Origin: Asparagopsis taxiformis | Lineage: Eukaryota; Rhodophyta; Florideophyceae; Bonnemaisoniales; Bonnemaisoniaceae | Reading direction: 5' to 3' | Assembly: GCA_030407315.1 (NCBI GenBank) | Contig: JALQPE010002674.1 | Span: 1-34,411, forward strand | DNA length: 34,411 nt | Part shown: positions 1-10,592 of the stretch, one piece after another | Numbering within the stretch: the first letter of the stretch is position 1 | Layout: each line of letters starts with the position of its first letter | Notes under the pieces: model-generated | Databases searched by the model: none | Seen by the model: the letters and a program-made list of their open reading frames with translations, nothing else | Told to the model about the DNA's origin: nothing | Translations under genes and position numbers: made by a program

Positions 1-15
1 TACGCATTTCAGCAG

Positions 16-1936
16 TTGTTTTCAACGGTTTGCGGCGATCAAGTGAGCGCGTCAGCGGAGTCGCGCGGACTCAAGCGCGGCGTCGATGTCGACTTGTTTG
101 CGGACGTGGACGGTGCGGCTGTGCATATTGGGACGGCTTCGGTGAGCACTGCTGGTGGCGATGTTGGCCTTCCGCGCACGCTGCACAACCACAAGCTGCC
201 GGAAACCGACGAGGCGGACTATATCGTCGTGCGCAACATTGCGACTAAGGACAACTTTCAAGGACCTCCCGTTCCCGTACATGTGATGCGCCGAGGGACC
301 GCCGGAGACGATGGGTGGAGCATACGCCGCGGCGTTTTACCCTTGGGATACTCGGATGATGCGCCCCGCTGCACGGAGGATGGCCCTAGCGACATTCGTA
401 CCCCTGCTGCAGCGTCAAACTTCAACGCAGCGACGAACCAGGCCAGCTCGGGACGGATGCCCAGTACCGGTCCGGCAGCGCGATCACTCGGGTTCGGGGG
501 GTACGAAGCATCCAGCACGCTCCGTCCCGGTTTCGGGAGCACGAAGCGCCCTGCTCGCTCTGCCAGAGCCTCCAGTGGAGGCACGAAGCGCCCTGCTCGC
601 TCCAACGTCACCGAAGCTAATACGCAGGACGTAACCGGGTGGACGACGAACCGGAGGTGGCGGAAAGCATTCGTGAGCAGCAAGGGACGCAAATTACGGT
701 GCCCAAGTTTGTGACGTCGGATTTACGTCGGAGAAGGAGCGACTGTGTGGTGAGGCAGCTAGTGGAACGGCCGTGTACCCTTCGGGATGTGAAAGAAGAC
801 CACGTGGAGGACATGCGCAACAATATGTTGGGCTGTGGGGTATTGAGCTCTTTCGCGTATCACTGTGACGGTGCTGGGGTCGCAGAAACACGCATCTGTC
901 CGCCGACACGCGTCTGTTCCAAAGAATGGCAAATTCCATGCCAATGCGAAGTGACCGTGATCGACGGACTGCAATCGTCTCAATGCTATCATAGCATGCC
1001 GCCGAGACTTCACGCGCCTCACCCGTATGCACAGAACCAAGCTGCCACAGGACGCAAACCGCTTGCGCTGGTTAATCAGCCTCTGGATGTTGTACTACCT
1101 TCGCCGCAAGGACGACAGTGATCTTCAGCCTCATAGATCATCCACAAGAGTGCAGAGTCGAACCATACGACTGGGACGCAACTGACGGAGCGCTCCCTGG
1201 TTCGAATCTTGTCGTCCATCCAGCAGTTCATCCGTACGATGGCGTTGCAAATAACGTGGGAAAACGCTGGCGACTTGCGTGAGTCTGATGTCATCCGAAA
1301 CATTGTCGAGGCGCAGTTCATGGGGATGATGAATTCAACGAACACGGCCCGGCGGTGGACGCGTTTGGCTATAGCAACGCTGAAGCATCCTGTCTCGACG
1401 AAGTGTTGCGTGAGCTGAACAATTCTGAGCGCCGCAACGAGATTGGGATAACGCACCTGGACCACAAGATAGTGCGCGAGTTGCTGGAAGAAAACTTGTC
1501 TTCGTCTTGCGTGGTCTTTCGGAGTACTTGAACCTGCTCATGGTGGACTCGTGGAACATGGACGTTTGACGTGAACGACTCTATACATACGTCCGTCGCG
1601 TGACTGCAATCGCAAATTCTCTGTACGCTGCGTATGGGCGCCCAAGAGTACTATGCGCAAGTCATTTCTGAGCACAGAGATGGCAATTGGGTCGGTTAAG
1701 CAGCCGAAGGAGTTGCAATGGCATCTCACCAATGCCATTGCAATGTATAGAGGGACGACCGGAGCAGTGAGGTTCGAATGCGACGGAGAACCACGCGTTT
1801 ACAGGATTTGGAAAACGAACTTGAAGAGTTTTTCAATCCGACATTGAAGAAGAGGACTAAGGCTCGACGCAAACGCCGCCCTTCTGCTGCCAATGTGAGA
1901 CTCACTCACAAGAAGCAGCGGGAATGTCGAACATGA
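16..1936 (+). pseudogene. Degraded mobile-element-type gene with ParB-like segment
   Basis: Several plus-strand frames must be joined to read this region. At 639-1121 a segment has the layout of a ParB/sulfiredoxin-type N-terminal domain: an arginine-rich stretch, a helix with DVKEDHVEDMRNN and then VTVIDGL (951-971), which corresponds to the IDGxHR box of the family, although the HR is replaced by QS here. At 1209-1420 a helical stretch has SSIQQFIR and then DVIRNI, which lines up with SLRAFAR and DVLRNL in the minus-strand ParB-like gene near 31 kb, so the two are probably relatives. A very basic tail (KKRTKARRKRR, about 1849-1881) looks like a nuclear localisation signal. The frame changes several times, so this is a fossil. 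The first 600 bases encode Ser/Ala/Arg-rich sequence I do not recognise. No intact start is visible. A different small enzyme family remains possible. Confidence 0.35.
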
Positions 1937-2165
1937 GCCTGCTGCATGGCATCCCCGCCGTTCACAGCGACTTCGCTCGACGGGGAGCACACGCCTCGAG
2001 GAAGAAGAGCCGGGTTGTGGTAACAATCCGCCGGGGGGAAGAAGAGCAGGCCGTTGTTGATAAACCCACCGATCAACAACAAGCCACTGTTTCCGGTGAT
2101 GAGGGTGACGAAGACTCCGCCCGTTCCCCCGATCTGCCGTTGAGATTGTCCCCAAGATAACCAAC

Positions 2166-3942
2166 GTGCTCGTGCGACTCCCTCCAACCAAGAACTGTCC
2201 ATACCGCTTCGGACGAGGAAGACAAACAGGGTGCAGACGAGGGCAAGTCGAAAGAAAGGGGGTCCGCGAAGTGACAATTACATTCACTGTTCCGGAAGGA
2301 GTGGAAGTCGATGAAGACGGTTACATCGTTCGTGACTCTCCTTCTGAACACGACCTCCTGTCGACGACCGTATGCCATCTCTCTCCTGACGATTTCGAAG
2401 GTCAAAGACCGAGCCGAAGGGCATCATTCTGGCGCAGCGTCCCGCGGACGTCATCGCATCGGTGAGGGTTGGCTGTCTGCCCCCGATTGAGCTCAGGTTG
2501 TTATTGGAGAGTGTGGAAATCGATGAGGAGGCAGAGAGGTGAGGTATTTGAAGCAAGTGGCGATGGACCCTGTGTTTGAGGGGCTGCATATTCCGGAAAC
2601 AACATCGCGGTCTCGTTCATCTTGTTTGGAGATCGACACCATCTATCCGATGTTTTTCGCAGCGTGGAAGATGGCGCCAAGGCGATGGTGAGCTCATCGA
2701 CCGTTTCTACCCTCGAGGCTGGACTTCGCTCAGGTTCGCGAATGTCTACAAGCTGGAAGGATTCGTATGAGGCCGGCACTGGTATGGCGTACTTCCACAA
2801 TTGCCGAACGGAAATCAACGAGCGAGGGTATACGGTGATGCACAATTCGCGGATGTAAGCTACCTCGATGAGCGTCGAAATTCCCATTTGACTTGGTCTC
2901 ATGGAAGAAATTCCTAACCAGGAATTGTTTCGGTACTTTTTTGGAACGTGGGAGGGGGAGCAGGTGCACAAGGACCCTGGGAACACCGGCAGCTGGGAGT
3001 CCATTGTCAATACGGGGGGACGATGAAACAGACGAGAAGAACCGGAATGAGGGGAGGGCTCGCTTCACGTCTACGCGCCACTGCCTGGTTGACTATGCCG
3101 AGAACGATGAGACGCATATCGACCGGTTCAAGTTTGTGACGCGGCGAGCCCTGCTGGATGTGTGGTTGGGAATCCTTGTCCGGCTGATAGGGCTGGAGGA
3201 GTGCGGTTTACCGGAGAGAAAAACTTGTCATGCCGGCATCTGGGGGGACGGTTTTGATAACGGGAAAGGGGTGTCCTCGGCAGGTCCCACACAATGATTT
3301 CCCTGTTCCTCCTCGCGACCGCAAAGATCAACTTCGGGTTACACTTGTTTATTGCCAACGGAGATGACCCATTCCCTAATCGGTGTGTCCAGGGTCCCCA
3401 CAAGTACGCTTTTCCAAAGCGCTGGAATAGATATGTACGCCAAGACGATGAAGCTGAAGAAGGTAATCGTTCCGCCACGTTTTCTCTTCATCGGTCACGG
3501 CCATGTACAACATGCCGGGGCAGGGCATGTCGACAGAGTTGTGTCACACACGACAACGAGGTTATCACACGTATTTCAGAATGCGTCGTATCCGATTCCC
3601 GACAATGTTTCGTTTGGTTTCATCAGGCGGTTGGGATTCGAAGAAGAAGTAATCGCCAATGCTCCGCGCCGGTCTGCCAGGCAAAGTCAACCGGCACCTG
3701 TCAATGTTCGCCACAAGACAGTTGTTCCCCATCCGGTCAAGAAAGATCGTAGGCCGAAGACAGGGCAGCTCGGAATCATGCGGATGAAGACGACAGAAGC
3801 TCCCAAGAAGAGAACCCTCACAGCGGGTGAAGAATTCATCTTGAGCAGATCAACTCCACGGTTGCCGATAACGCCTATTCGCCGGGAGATCCTGAATATA
3901 GTGAGGACGAAGAGGAAGAACAATTTTCCGACGGCTAGATAG
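2166..3942 (+). pseudogene. Degraded 3' part of mobile-element-type gene, HGHxQHAG motif
   Basis: This continues the upstream fossil in the same orientation. Short coding-like stretches alternate between frames: an acidic VEVDEDGYIVRD stretch near 2300, a helical DRFKFVTRRALLDVWLG stretch at about 3121-3170, INFGLHLFI near 3330, and a 196-codon open frame ending at 3942 whose first ATG is at 3364. That frame contains FLFIGHGHVQHAGAG (about 3482-3526), the kind of His-rich strand seen near the C terminus of many uncharacterised transposon-associated proteins of protists. The two histidines could be metal ligands of a cupin or 2-oxoglutarate oxygenase-like fold, but no complete HxD...H set can be seen. 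The C terminus is basic. I cannot tell whether this and 16-1936 were one gene or two. Confidence 0.3.
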
Positions 3943-4204
3943 CTTAACAACTACACTTGGTAAAAATTATCGAGAATATAATCATCTCCTTTATCACTTT
4001 CAATCTATGAACCTAGTATAATGTACTTCCGTTCCATGCTTTCAAACTAGATTGTCCATTCCCTCGTGGGTTGGAGCATGATTTCCAGGACGATTCCCTC
4101 ACATCTCTAGACTCGATGGTCTATGGTAGAAATAGCAGAACAATTGGGTTTGTACGTGCTTCATCGCCTACTTGCTTCCGGTAATGTGTGGACGTGCACG
4201 ATAC

Positions 4205-5575
4205 ACGATCAACCTGAAATGGACGTCCGGTGGATGTCCAGCTCAGATGCATTGCTGGCCAGCCCAGAAATTCTACAATTTCGGGCACGAAAAATATTGC
4301 AAAAAACATCGATTTGGGCGGTCCATTGTGCCGTACGGCACACCCCCATCTCAACAACATGTTCACATGTGCATGTTTTTGAGAATAGCCCAAAATTAAT
4401 TCAAATCAAGGTGTCTAATTTGGCCACAACGGCCCAGGAACCGGCCGCCGCCCCGAGTGGGGCCATCACTGGCTTCTGTAAGCACCAACTGTAAGCCAAA
4501 ATCGCGTCTTACGAGGGTTCGATTCCAGGCTTTAAGCCTAAGTTATGCTAGGGTGACATCTTTTTCCCTGTTTCATCATGGTCCCGCCTTATTCCTTCAC
4601 GACAAACACTACTCACCCATCACGTTACTCATATTCCGTGCACTTTGTATTAGTAGTGAACCCGCCTGCTTAGTTTTGCAATGCGTCGATGTAGGCAGCA
4701 CACGACTAACCTGAAATGGACGTCTGGCGGATGTCCAGCTCAGATGCATTGCTGGCCAGCCAGAAATTCTAAATTTCGGGCACAAAAAAATTGCAAAAAT
4801 CATCGATTTGGGCGGGTCAATTGTGCCGTACGGCACACCCCCATCTCAAAACATGTTCACATGTGCATGTTTTTGAGAATAGCCCAAATTTTAATTCAAA
4901 TCAGGGTGTCTAATTTGGCCACAACGGCCCCAGGCACCGGCCGCCGCCCCGAGTGGGGTTGTCACTGGCTTCTGTAAGCACCAACTGTAAAGCTAAATGG
5001 CGTCTCACGAAGGGTCGATTTCAGGCTCAAAACGCCAGGGACAGGTCTTGGTCCTTGTTCCATCATGGTCCCGCCTCACTCTCTCACGACCAACCTGAAA
5101 TGGACGTCCGGTGGATGTCCAGCTCGATTGCATTGCTGTCCAGCCCAGAAATTCTAAAATTTCGGGCACAAAAAAATTGTAAAAAATCAACGATTTGGGC
5201 GGGTCGATTGTGCCGTACGGCACACCCCCATCTCAAAAACATGTTCACATGTGCATGTTTTTGAGAATAGCCCAAATTTTAATTCAAATCAGGGTGTCTA
5301 ATTTGGCCACAACGGCCCCAGGAACCGGAGCCGCCGCCTCGATCGGGGCTATCACTGGCTTCTATAAGCACGAACTGTAAGCCAAAATCGCGTCTCACGA
5401 AGGGTCGATTTCAGGCTCAATACGCCAGGGACAGGTCTTGGTCCTTGTTTCATCATGGTCCCGCCCCACTCTCTCACGACCAACCTGAAATGGACGTCCG
5501 GTGGATGTCCAGCTCGATTGCACTGCTGGCCAGCCCAGAAATTCTAAAATTTCCGAAAAATCAATTTGGTGGCCC
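4205..5575. repeat. Tandem ~390-bp repeat, about 3.4 copies, palindrome-rich
   Basis: The word AACCTGAAATGGACG recurs, with small changes, at 4211, 4708, 5092 and 5482. Spacing is 497, 384 and 390 bases; the first interval carries roughly 110 extra bases (about 4490-4680). The fourth copy breaks off near 5560. Each full unit holds the perfect palindrome TGTGCCGTACGGCACA, a hairpin with stem CAAAAACATG/CATGTTTTTG, and a GGACGTCC-type palindrome near the unit start. The end of the first unit has GGGTTCGATTCC (4515-4526), a good match to a Pol III B box; later units have a decayed version. ORFs over this region are artefacts of the repeat. Confidence 0.9.
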
Positions 5576-5625
5576 AGCATCTCCTGTGCCGAAAATTCCC
5601 GCAGTCACTTCTGATATACTATATC

Positions 5626-5642
5626 GTAGTAGTAGTAGTAGT
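5626..5642. repeat. (GTA)n microsatellite
   Basis: Five to six GTA units in a row, immediately after the truncated last copy of the 390-bp repeat. Confidence 0.9.
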
Positions 5643-6914
5643 CTAGACGTGTTTCGCACTTGTACGCATCAGGGAAGGCTGCACGGAAGGTTGAGACTAC
5701 GCTACTTGTGTACCCGCGTCGTCTGAATAGCGAGTAGTGTTTGTTTGTATAGTTGTGAAGTATGCGTCTAGTGTTTGTAAAGCTTGCAGCAGAACGGGAT
5801 AGGGATGTGGGTGGCCCTATTTTATGAATACATGAGTACCAATATTCAAGGGTGACAAAGCGGAAAGGCATACGTTCATACATGTTTGAGATTGCATAGT
5901 AGAGAAAAATATTACATCGAAATTTACATGGAGCAGATGGAGGTTTTAAGGATGAGGTATGAGAGGAAGAAAATTCTTCTGTGGTATGAGGATGTGTTCT
6001 CTGGAGGGATGCAATCTTGGGATGGTACAGGGGAGGTGGAAATGTACGGAGTGCGGGTTTAGAATGGAGTGTGATTCGGAGAGGATGCCGACAAGCATAT
6101 TATGGGGATTGGGGAGACGCTGCGGGGTGTTGGGGTAGTGAGGGCGGAGGAGGTGTTTAGGTGGGACCGTAGGAGGGTGCGGTTGAAGTCGCCGAGAGGA
6201 GGGGGTTTTAGGAAAGTGAGGAGAAAGAGGGGAGGGGGTGGCGTCTGTTCTGGCTGTGGTGAGTGGGGATGTGATGGAGAAGAAGGGGGTTATTGTATTT
6301 GGGGAGGGAGGGGAGTGGGAGGAAGGGTGCGAAGTGGGGGGTTGATATGTGTTTCAGAGCGGGGAGGTTTCTGGGGATACGGCGGGGGAGCCACCCCGCA
6401 GTGCGGGAGCGTGGGCCGGTGGTGGTGGTGTATACGGTATCGAAGATGCGGATGGCGTGGGGGCATGGAGCAGCTGAGGGAGGGAGGGGTGGAGCAGGTC
6501 GGGTACGGGATGGGGAGTGAGAGGTTTGGAAGAGTAAGCTGCAGGGGAAGTTTGTGTAGAGGGCGAAGGAGAGGGTTGAGGGTAGAGGAGAGAGGGTATT
6601 GAAAAACAATACGTTGCAAAGGTGTTGGGGGAGAGCATGGTCGAGGAGATAGGGGGTGTTTTTTCCCTATTCTGAGGTAGTATGAGGACTGGTTATACGA
6701 AATCTGTACGGTAGAGCAGAACAGTAGGTATGGAATGGAGGTGTGCACCGTGGAAGCGGGGATAGGTAGCTGAAAATGCGTGCTAGAGTGGTATTGGGGG
6801 TGTTTGAGGTACAGTACGGGGGAGGTGAGCACCAACTGGAAGGGGGTGTGAGCGAGAGGATGAAAAAATTAAAGACAAAATTGGAGTCGACCGACAAGGA
6901 AAAATAGAGTGGTC
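5643..6914. other. Purine/G-rich tract without recognisable gene
   Basis: From about 5930 to 6850 the plus strand is strongly enriched in G and A over C. Runs such as the one at 6301-6340 contain four or more GGG blocks separated by one to five bases and could form G-quadruplexes. Long open frames on both strands (for example minus 6290-6835 and plus 6102-6602) are low-complexity products of this composition, rich in Pro/Ser/His/Thr or Gly/Arg, and share no motif with a known protein. The part at 5643-5930 shows nothing I can assign. Confidence 0.6.
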
Positions 6915-7215
6915 GCCGTGATGGATGCGGACATCCAAGTCGAGCACGGCGGCAGAAATTTCTGGGGTCGAAGTTTTTGAATTTCTGAACCGGCGCCCGT
7001 CCTAGGTGGACATAGACATGGCGGAAGTCCATCCCGAGGGGGACATCCGTGGTACTAGAAACAATGAATGTCGCCCTAGTAATACTAGACGTACTAGACC
7101 GCATGGACGTCCGGTTCTAGGCGGACATCCAAAAATACTGGAGAACATGGACGTCCGCCTAGTAATACTAGGTGTACTAGAGGTTGTGGACGTCCGCGTC
7201 CATTTCCGAGAACAC
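6915..7215. repeat. Cluster of GGACGTCC/GGACATCC palindromic repeats
   Basis: The words GGACATCC, GGACGTCCG, CTAGTAATACTAG and GTACTAGA recur in direct and inverted order between about 6930 and 7205. An internal near-repeat of about 50-70 bases is visible around CATGGACGTCCG (near 7104 and 7147). The GGACGTCC core is shared with the start of each unit in the 4.2-5.6 kb repeat. This looks like nested remains of palindromic non-autonomous elements. Confidence 0.7.
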
Positions 7216-7522
7216 ATACGGGAACAGTGTTCACATACCTATTGTTCAACCCCTCTCCGGGGAAAACCTTAGGGTTAGCCAACAGCTCGACGGGTTACGT
7301 CACTCGCTCTATCCATACGCCTCTCGCGTGTGCACCCCTTTGTCGCACAACCCCCTCCGGGTAACGACACCTTCTCTCTTACGAGACTACCCGCTGGGTA
7401 CCTATAAGGTTCATCTGCTCTACCACTTCCTCTACCGAGGCTCGGGACACCCCGTCGGGTGGTTTGCCGCTCCAGCGGATTTCTACCTGCTACAATTTCC
7501 TTCTCTATCAAACCGTTCTGTG
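7216..7522. other. Downstream flank with small C3-G3 hairpins
   Basis: No gene is seen. Short hairpin words of the form CCCC-nnn-GGGG recur (about 7251, 7345, 7390 and 7451), some 40-100 bases apart. This lies just beyond the stop codon of the minus-strand gene that follows and may be its 3' untranslated region or element end. Confidence 0.4.
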
Positions 7523-8989
7523 CTAAGACGGCCCCACACCATCGATTTTCGCTTTATGGACCTTCCCACGCTTCCCCTTGCGCTGACGTTTCGCACGCTT
7601 CTCTTCCGGATTCGACCACACTCGTCGGACGCGTCGGAGATCGTCGAACGCTCGGAAATCCGACGACTTGCTCGTGCTGCAGCACAGGAATAATGCCCGC
7701 GACTCTAGGCACATAACAAAGGCTTCCAAGGAGTTGTAGATCAGGCCGAGTTGGGTTCGCACATCAATGCAGATAGCGTGTTTTAGCCCGTCTCGACTCC
7801 AAACCTGCAATACATACACACCGGGCTCTCGCGACAGCTTATCCCACAACCACGTCCATTGCCAGGAGCGGGAACCCGGGGCCCCCAGGTCGAAATGGGG
7901 AGTCGCCTCCCGAGATAAAACGACTGTCGAGGGAACTCGGTCAGCGATGGCTTTCGAAACCGAACCGAAGTCCACGGTGCTTGCACAATAACCCCGAACG
8001 AGTCGTTCTTCTTCATCCCGGGCCAGTTCCCGACGGAGGAACCTATCGGCCGCGTCAAAATCGCACACAAGAGCGATACCATTGGCGTCCGCGGCACGCA
8101 GGCAGATGTTAGTAAAGTCCTGCACTGGTACCACTTCGCGGTTCCGCGGGGTCCCCACGAAGAATTCGGAGGCTTCTGGGGCTTCTGGGGAGGGAACCCG
8201 AGCCATGGCGACATTTACCCGTTTCTTCTTGCCAAGATTCTTGAGAAACCATGTGTCTATGCTGGCATTTAAACTCACGCGAGGGTTGACCACTCTCTCG
8301 GGTCACAGGAGAGGGATTATCCTGCCCCTGCAGTGCTGCGTCACGCTCCGCCAGTTCGGAAACCTGACGGAAAACCATCGTATATAGATCTATCCGATGG
8401 CCGGCGCGTTCCCCTTCAGCGGAGTCGTAGAAGCAACCTTCCATTTCGCCGTTGTCACTGCCCTTCGAAAACCAGATCTTCTCGATGATCCAGTTGGTGT
8501 CGTCGGGTCATTCGGCGTACCTCTCAGTGTCACTGTGGGACTCAGTGAGACCGAAACGGCAGTCCATCTCCGCGGTAAGGATGGAGATTGCAGGATCGGA
8601 GGCAAATTCGACGATATGAGGCCCTAAGAGGAACCCCAGTTCCCTGGCCGTCATTTGGCACGGATCGCGACGAATACGGCCAAAGTCGACGACAAAACTA
8701 CCACGGTGGTCGGGGGAACAGCGGATGTTCTGGACTTCTTCACGTCCGAACCAGCGGAAGAGGTTCTGGCGAATTCCCCGATGGGATTTGTCGTCGAAGT
8801 TAACCTCGTTGACTCGCACGGGACTGCTTCCCCGGGGCGGTAGCATACCTCCTGGCCGCCCTCACGTCGGTAGGTGCCAGGAGTGACGGGAGGGTCTCGT
8901 CTGGGAATCCGCGCCGCTCGAGCAGCTAGCTCCCGCCGTGAGGCAGTCCCCCCAGTCGACTTCTTCGCGGTCTGTTTCGTCCTAGCCAT
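7523..8989 (-). pseudogene. Mobile-element-type gene with histone H3-tail N terminus, frameshifted
   Basis: The minus-strand ATG at 8987-8989 opens MARTKQTAKKSTGGTASRRE, followed by LAARAAR. This matches the canonical H3 tail at about 21 of the first 26 positions, keeping K4, K9, S10 and the TGG of 11-13 but changing K14, K18, K23 and K27. After a YRPGE (compare H3 YRPGT) the similarity fades and no convincing histone fold follows. The reading changes frame near 8835, 8510 and 8290. The last segment is a clean open frame to 7523. It includes GVYVLQV and KHAICIDV...GLIYNS, resembling the His-bearing strands of papain-like proteins seen in protist transposons; no catalytic Cys is obvious. The C terminus is very basic (KRAKRQRKGKRGK), suggesting nuclear or nucleic-acid binding. 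Joined, it would be roughly 480 residues. The indels could be real decay or assembly errors. Confidence 0.6.
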
Positions 8990-9569
8990 CCCAATGGATC
9001 ACCAGCCAGGTACCGAAAGGCCCATGTAAGCGAGTTTTCAACAAAGGGACGACCGCAACTACGCAGGGTGCTCGGAAAGAAGACTGAAGGGAAGACGGGG
9101 GGTTGGATGACTGCAAGAGGACGTTTACTGTAAGGTATCGAGCTACAGTAAGCTAAGCTATATTGTAAATTGCTTACAGTAATTACAGTGAAGATGAGGC
9201 CAGCGGTCGAAGAAGGTCTTGAGTCCAGACCCACTCGGAGGGACTGCCGGCTTTTGTACCGAGCGCAGTCCCAAACCTGCGAAATTAGACCTCCTCGGCG
9301 CCTCGGTCTGGTCGGTGTTGTTGAGTAAATTCTAACTCTATCATAAAACATCCTACTCCGTGTAGTTTTATTGGCTTTACATTAGCAGCCTATAGGATTG
9401 TAATTAGTTTACACTATAATATATCCTACGGGACTATCATTAACCTAGTGCATAGTCACTATTTAGTAGTAAGGTTAGTCATTTTAGCAAAAGTGCCGAC
9501 TCCTGGCCGTATGGGGCACATTTAGACTAACCTAGCATAGCGGGCGTTTTTAGGCAGGTTTTACCTCCG
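8990..9569. other. Gap with inverted repeats
   Basis: No supported gene. Around 9123-9190 the words TTACTGTAA, ACAGTAAGC and GCTTACAGTAA form inverted repeats. From about 9340 the sequence becomes AT-rich and leads into the promoter of the zinc-finger gene. The first half probably holds the 5' flank of the minus-strand H3-tail gene. Confidence 0.4.
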
Positions 9570-9586
9570 CAATTGGTAGTATAAAA
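9570..9586 (+). promoter_or_regulatory. Core promoter: CCAAT-type box and TATA box
   Basis: TATAAAA at 9580-9586 lies just after CAATTGG (reverse CCAAT, 9570-9576). Transcription would start about 30 bases on, near 9610. It is followed at a sensible distance by a strong splice donor and an open reading frame on the same strand. Confidence 0.55.
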
Positions 9587-9773
9587 TGGCTCCAGTTCGG
9601 GTAGCGAACTTGAATCGAATCATCATCTTCTTCATCAAAGCTTCATCAGTAAAAGGACAGACTGTCTTTACTCAATTTGCTATCCACGGGCAATTACGTT
9701 ACGCGACGACAATTTGATCTGACTATTTTTTTTTGTAATTGTCACAACATTCCGGAATCAAGTGCAATTCAAA

Positions 9774-10449
9774 AGTAAGTTCAATTTATTCTTTCTCACA
9801 CGTGTCAAATCCTGCTGGTCAAAATTTAGCGTTGGTGCGCCGAAAGGCAAAATCCGTGTCAGTCTAAATTTTCACTTCACGATTTTTCAAAATTCCCATC
9901 TAACATTTGAACTTTCAAATTCTATTTTGCGGGCGTGTGACAGTGGATAAAATTATTGTTTTTTCAAAACAATCAGAAGAACTTGACAGCGTCTCTCGTG
10001 GGGCTTCAGTGGACATAATCGAGCCGCCATCCGACACCGAGGATCCCGGCCGCCCATTGGCTATCGAACCGCCACCACCGTACCGTATCCCGCGTAAAGC
10101 GCCTCCTGCGCAGTCGGCCTCCGACGAGCCAATCAGGAAGCAGCGTACACTTAAACAGCTCCGCAAGAAGCAATCCAAGTGTCTCGCCGATAAAGCTCGG
10201 AAAGCTGAACGGCCAATTAAGAAAAGGACCGTCGCACGGAACAAACGGTTCTGTAAGCTGTGCAATATCTCTTGTAACGGGCCAAAAACGTTCTACGATC
10301 ATATTAAGTCATCAGGTCATAAAATCAAGTTAGAAAATAAGCGCAATCCGCCTGTCTGTAAGCAGTGCGATAGGACCTTCGAAACGCACAACCACTTACA
10401 GCGCCACCTCAACGGACGAGCTCACCACGACGTGATCTCCAGGCAGTAG
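9774..10449 (+). CDS. Two-C2H2 zinc-finger protein, start codon split by an intron
   Basis: The open frame has no in-frame ATG after its upstream stop. A perfect donor GTAAGT (9775-9780) and an acceptor GTGTGACAG (ending 9943) would join A at 9774 to TGG at 9944, making ATG GAT AAA in the frame of the ORF. This gives a protein of about 169 residues. It has an acidic, Pro-rich N half, a basic Lys/Arg-rich middle (KQRTLKQLRKKQSK), then two C2H2 fingers: CKLC-x12-H-x5-H and CKQC-x12-H-x5/6-H, with the aromatic FYDHIKSSGH and LQRHLNGRAHH spacing typical of matrin/U1-like, RNA- or DNA-binding fingers. The frame is intact, unlike most of its neighbours. A second ORF and a poly(A) signal follow. The host or element it belongs to is not recognised. 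Confidence 0.65.
9775..9943 (+). other. Predicted intron (169 nt) splitting the start codon
   Basis: It begins GTAAGT after AAAA and ends in a T-rich stretch and GTGTGACAG. Its removal creates an ATG from A plus TG in the correct frame. No other ATG could start the downstream zinc-finger frame. Confidence 0.5.
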
Positions 10450-10592
10450 TTCGCATTAAAATTTAGTTTTCCTCCAAAATTATTTTCCAGAACCTTTCGA
10501 AACTTTCCACAGTACAAAATATCACTGTAACCGTTCGTAAGAAAAGTGTTTCTGTAATTCCGTGGGGAAACTAAAATAATGTGAAATTTGCA

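Noticed and set aside
4490..4540. tRNA-like sequence with GGGTTCGATTCC
   Set aside because: No cloverleaf, acceptor stem or anticodon arm can be folded around it.
6102..6835. Long open frames on both strands (Gly/Arg-rich plus, Pro/Ser/His-rich minus)
   Set aside because: They are by-products of a purine-rich tract and have no domain content.
7266..7280. Telomere-like TTAGGGTTAG
   Set aside because: A single copy and a half inside a unique flank, with no array.
8651..8846. Possible divergent histone fold after the H3 tail (IRQNLFRWFGREEVQ against H3 IRKLPFQRLVREIAQ)
   Set aside because: Only about six matches over one helix, across a frame change, and nothing after it fits H3. Not enough to call a histone.
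9340..9774. AT-rich promoter region read as the 5' LTR of a retrotransposon
   Set aside because: No second LTR, primer-binding site or reverse transcriptase is visible in the window.
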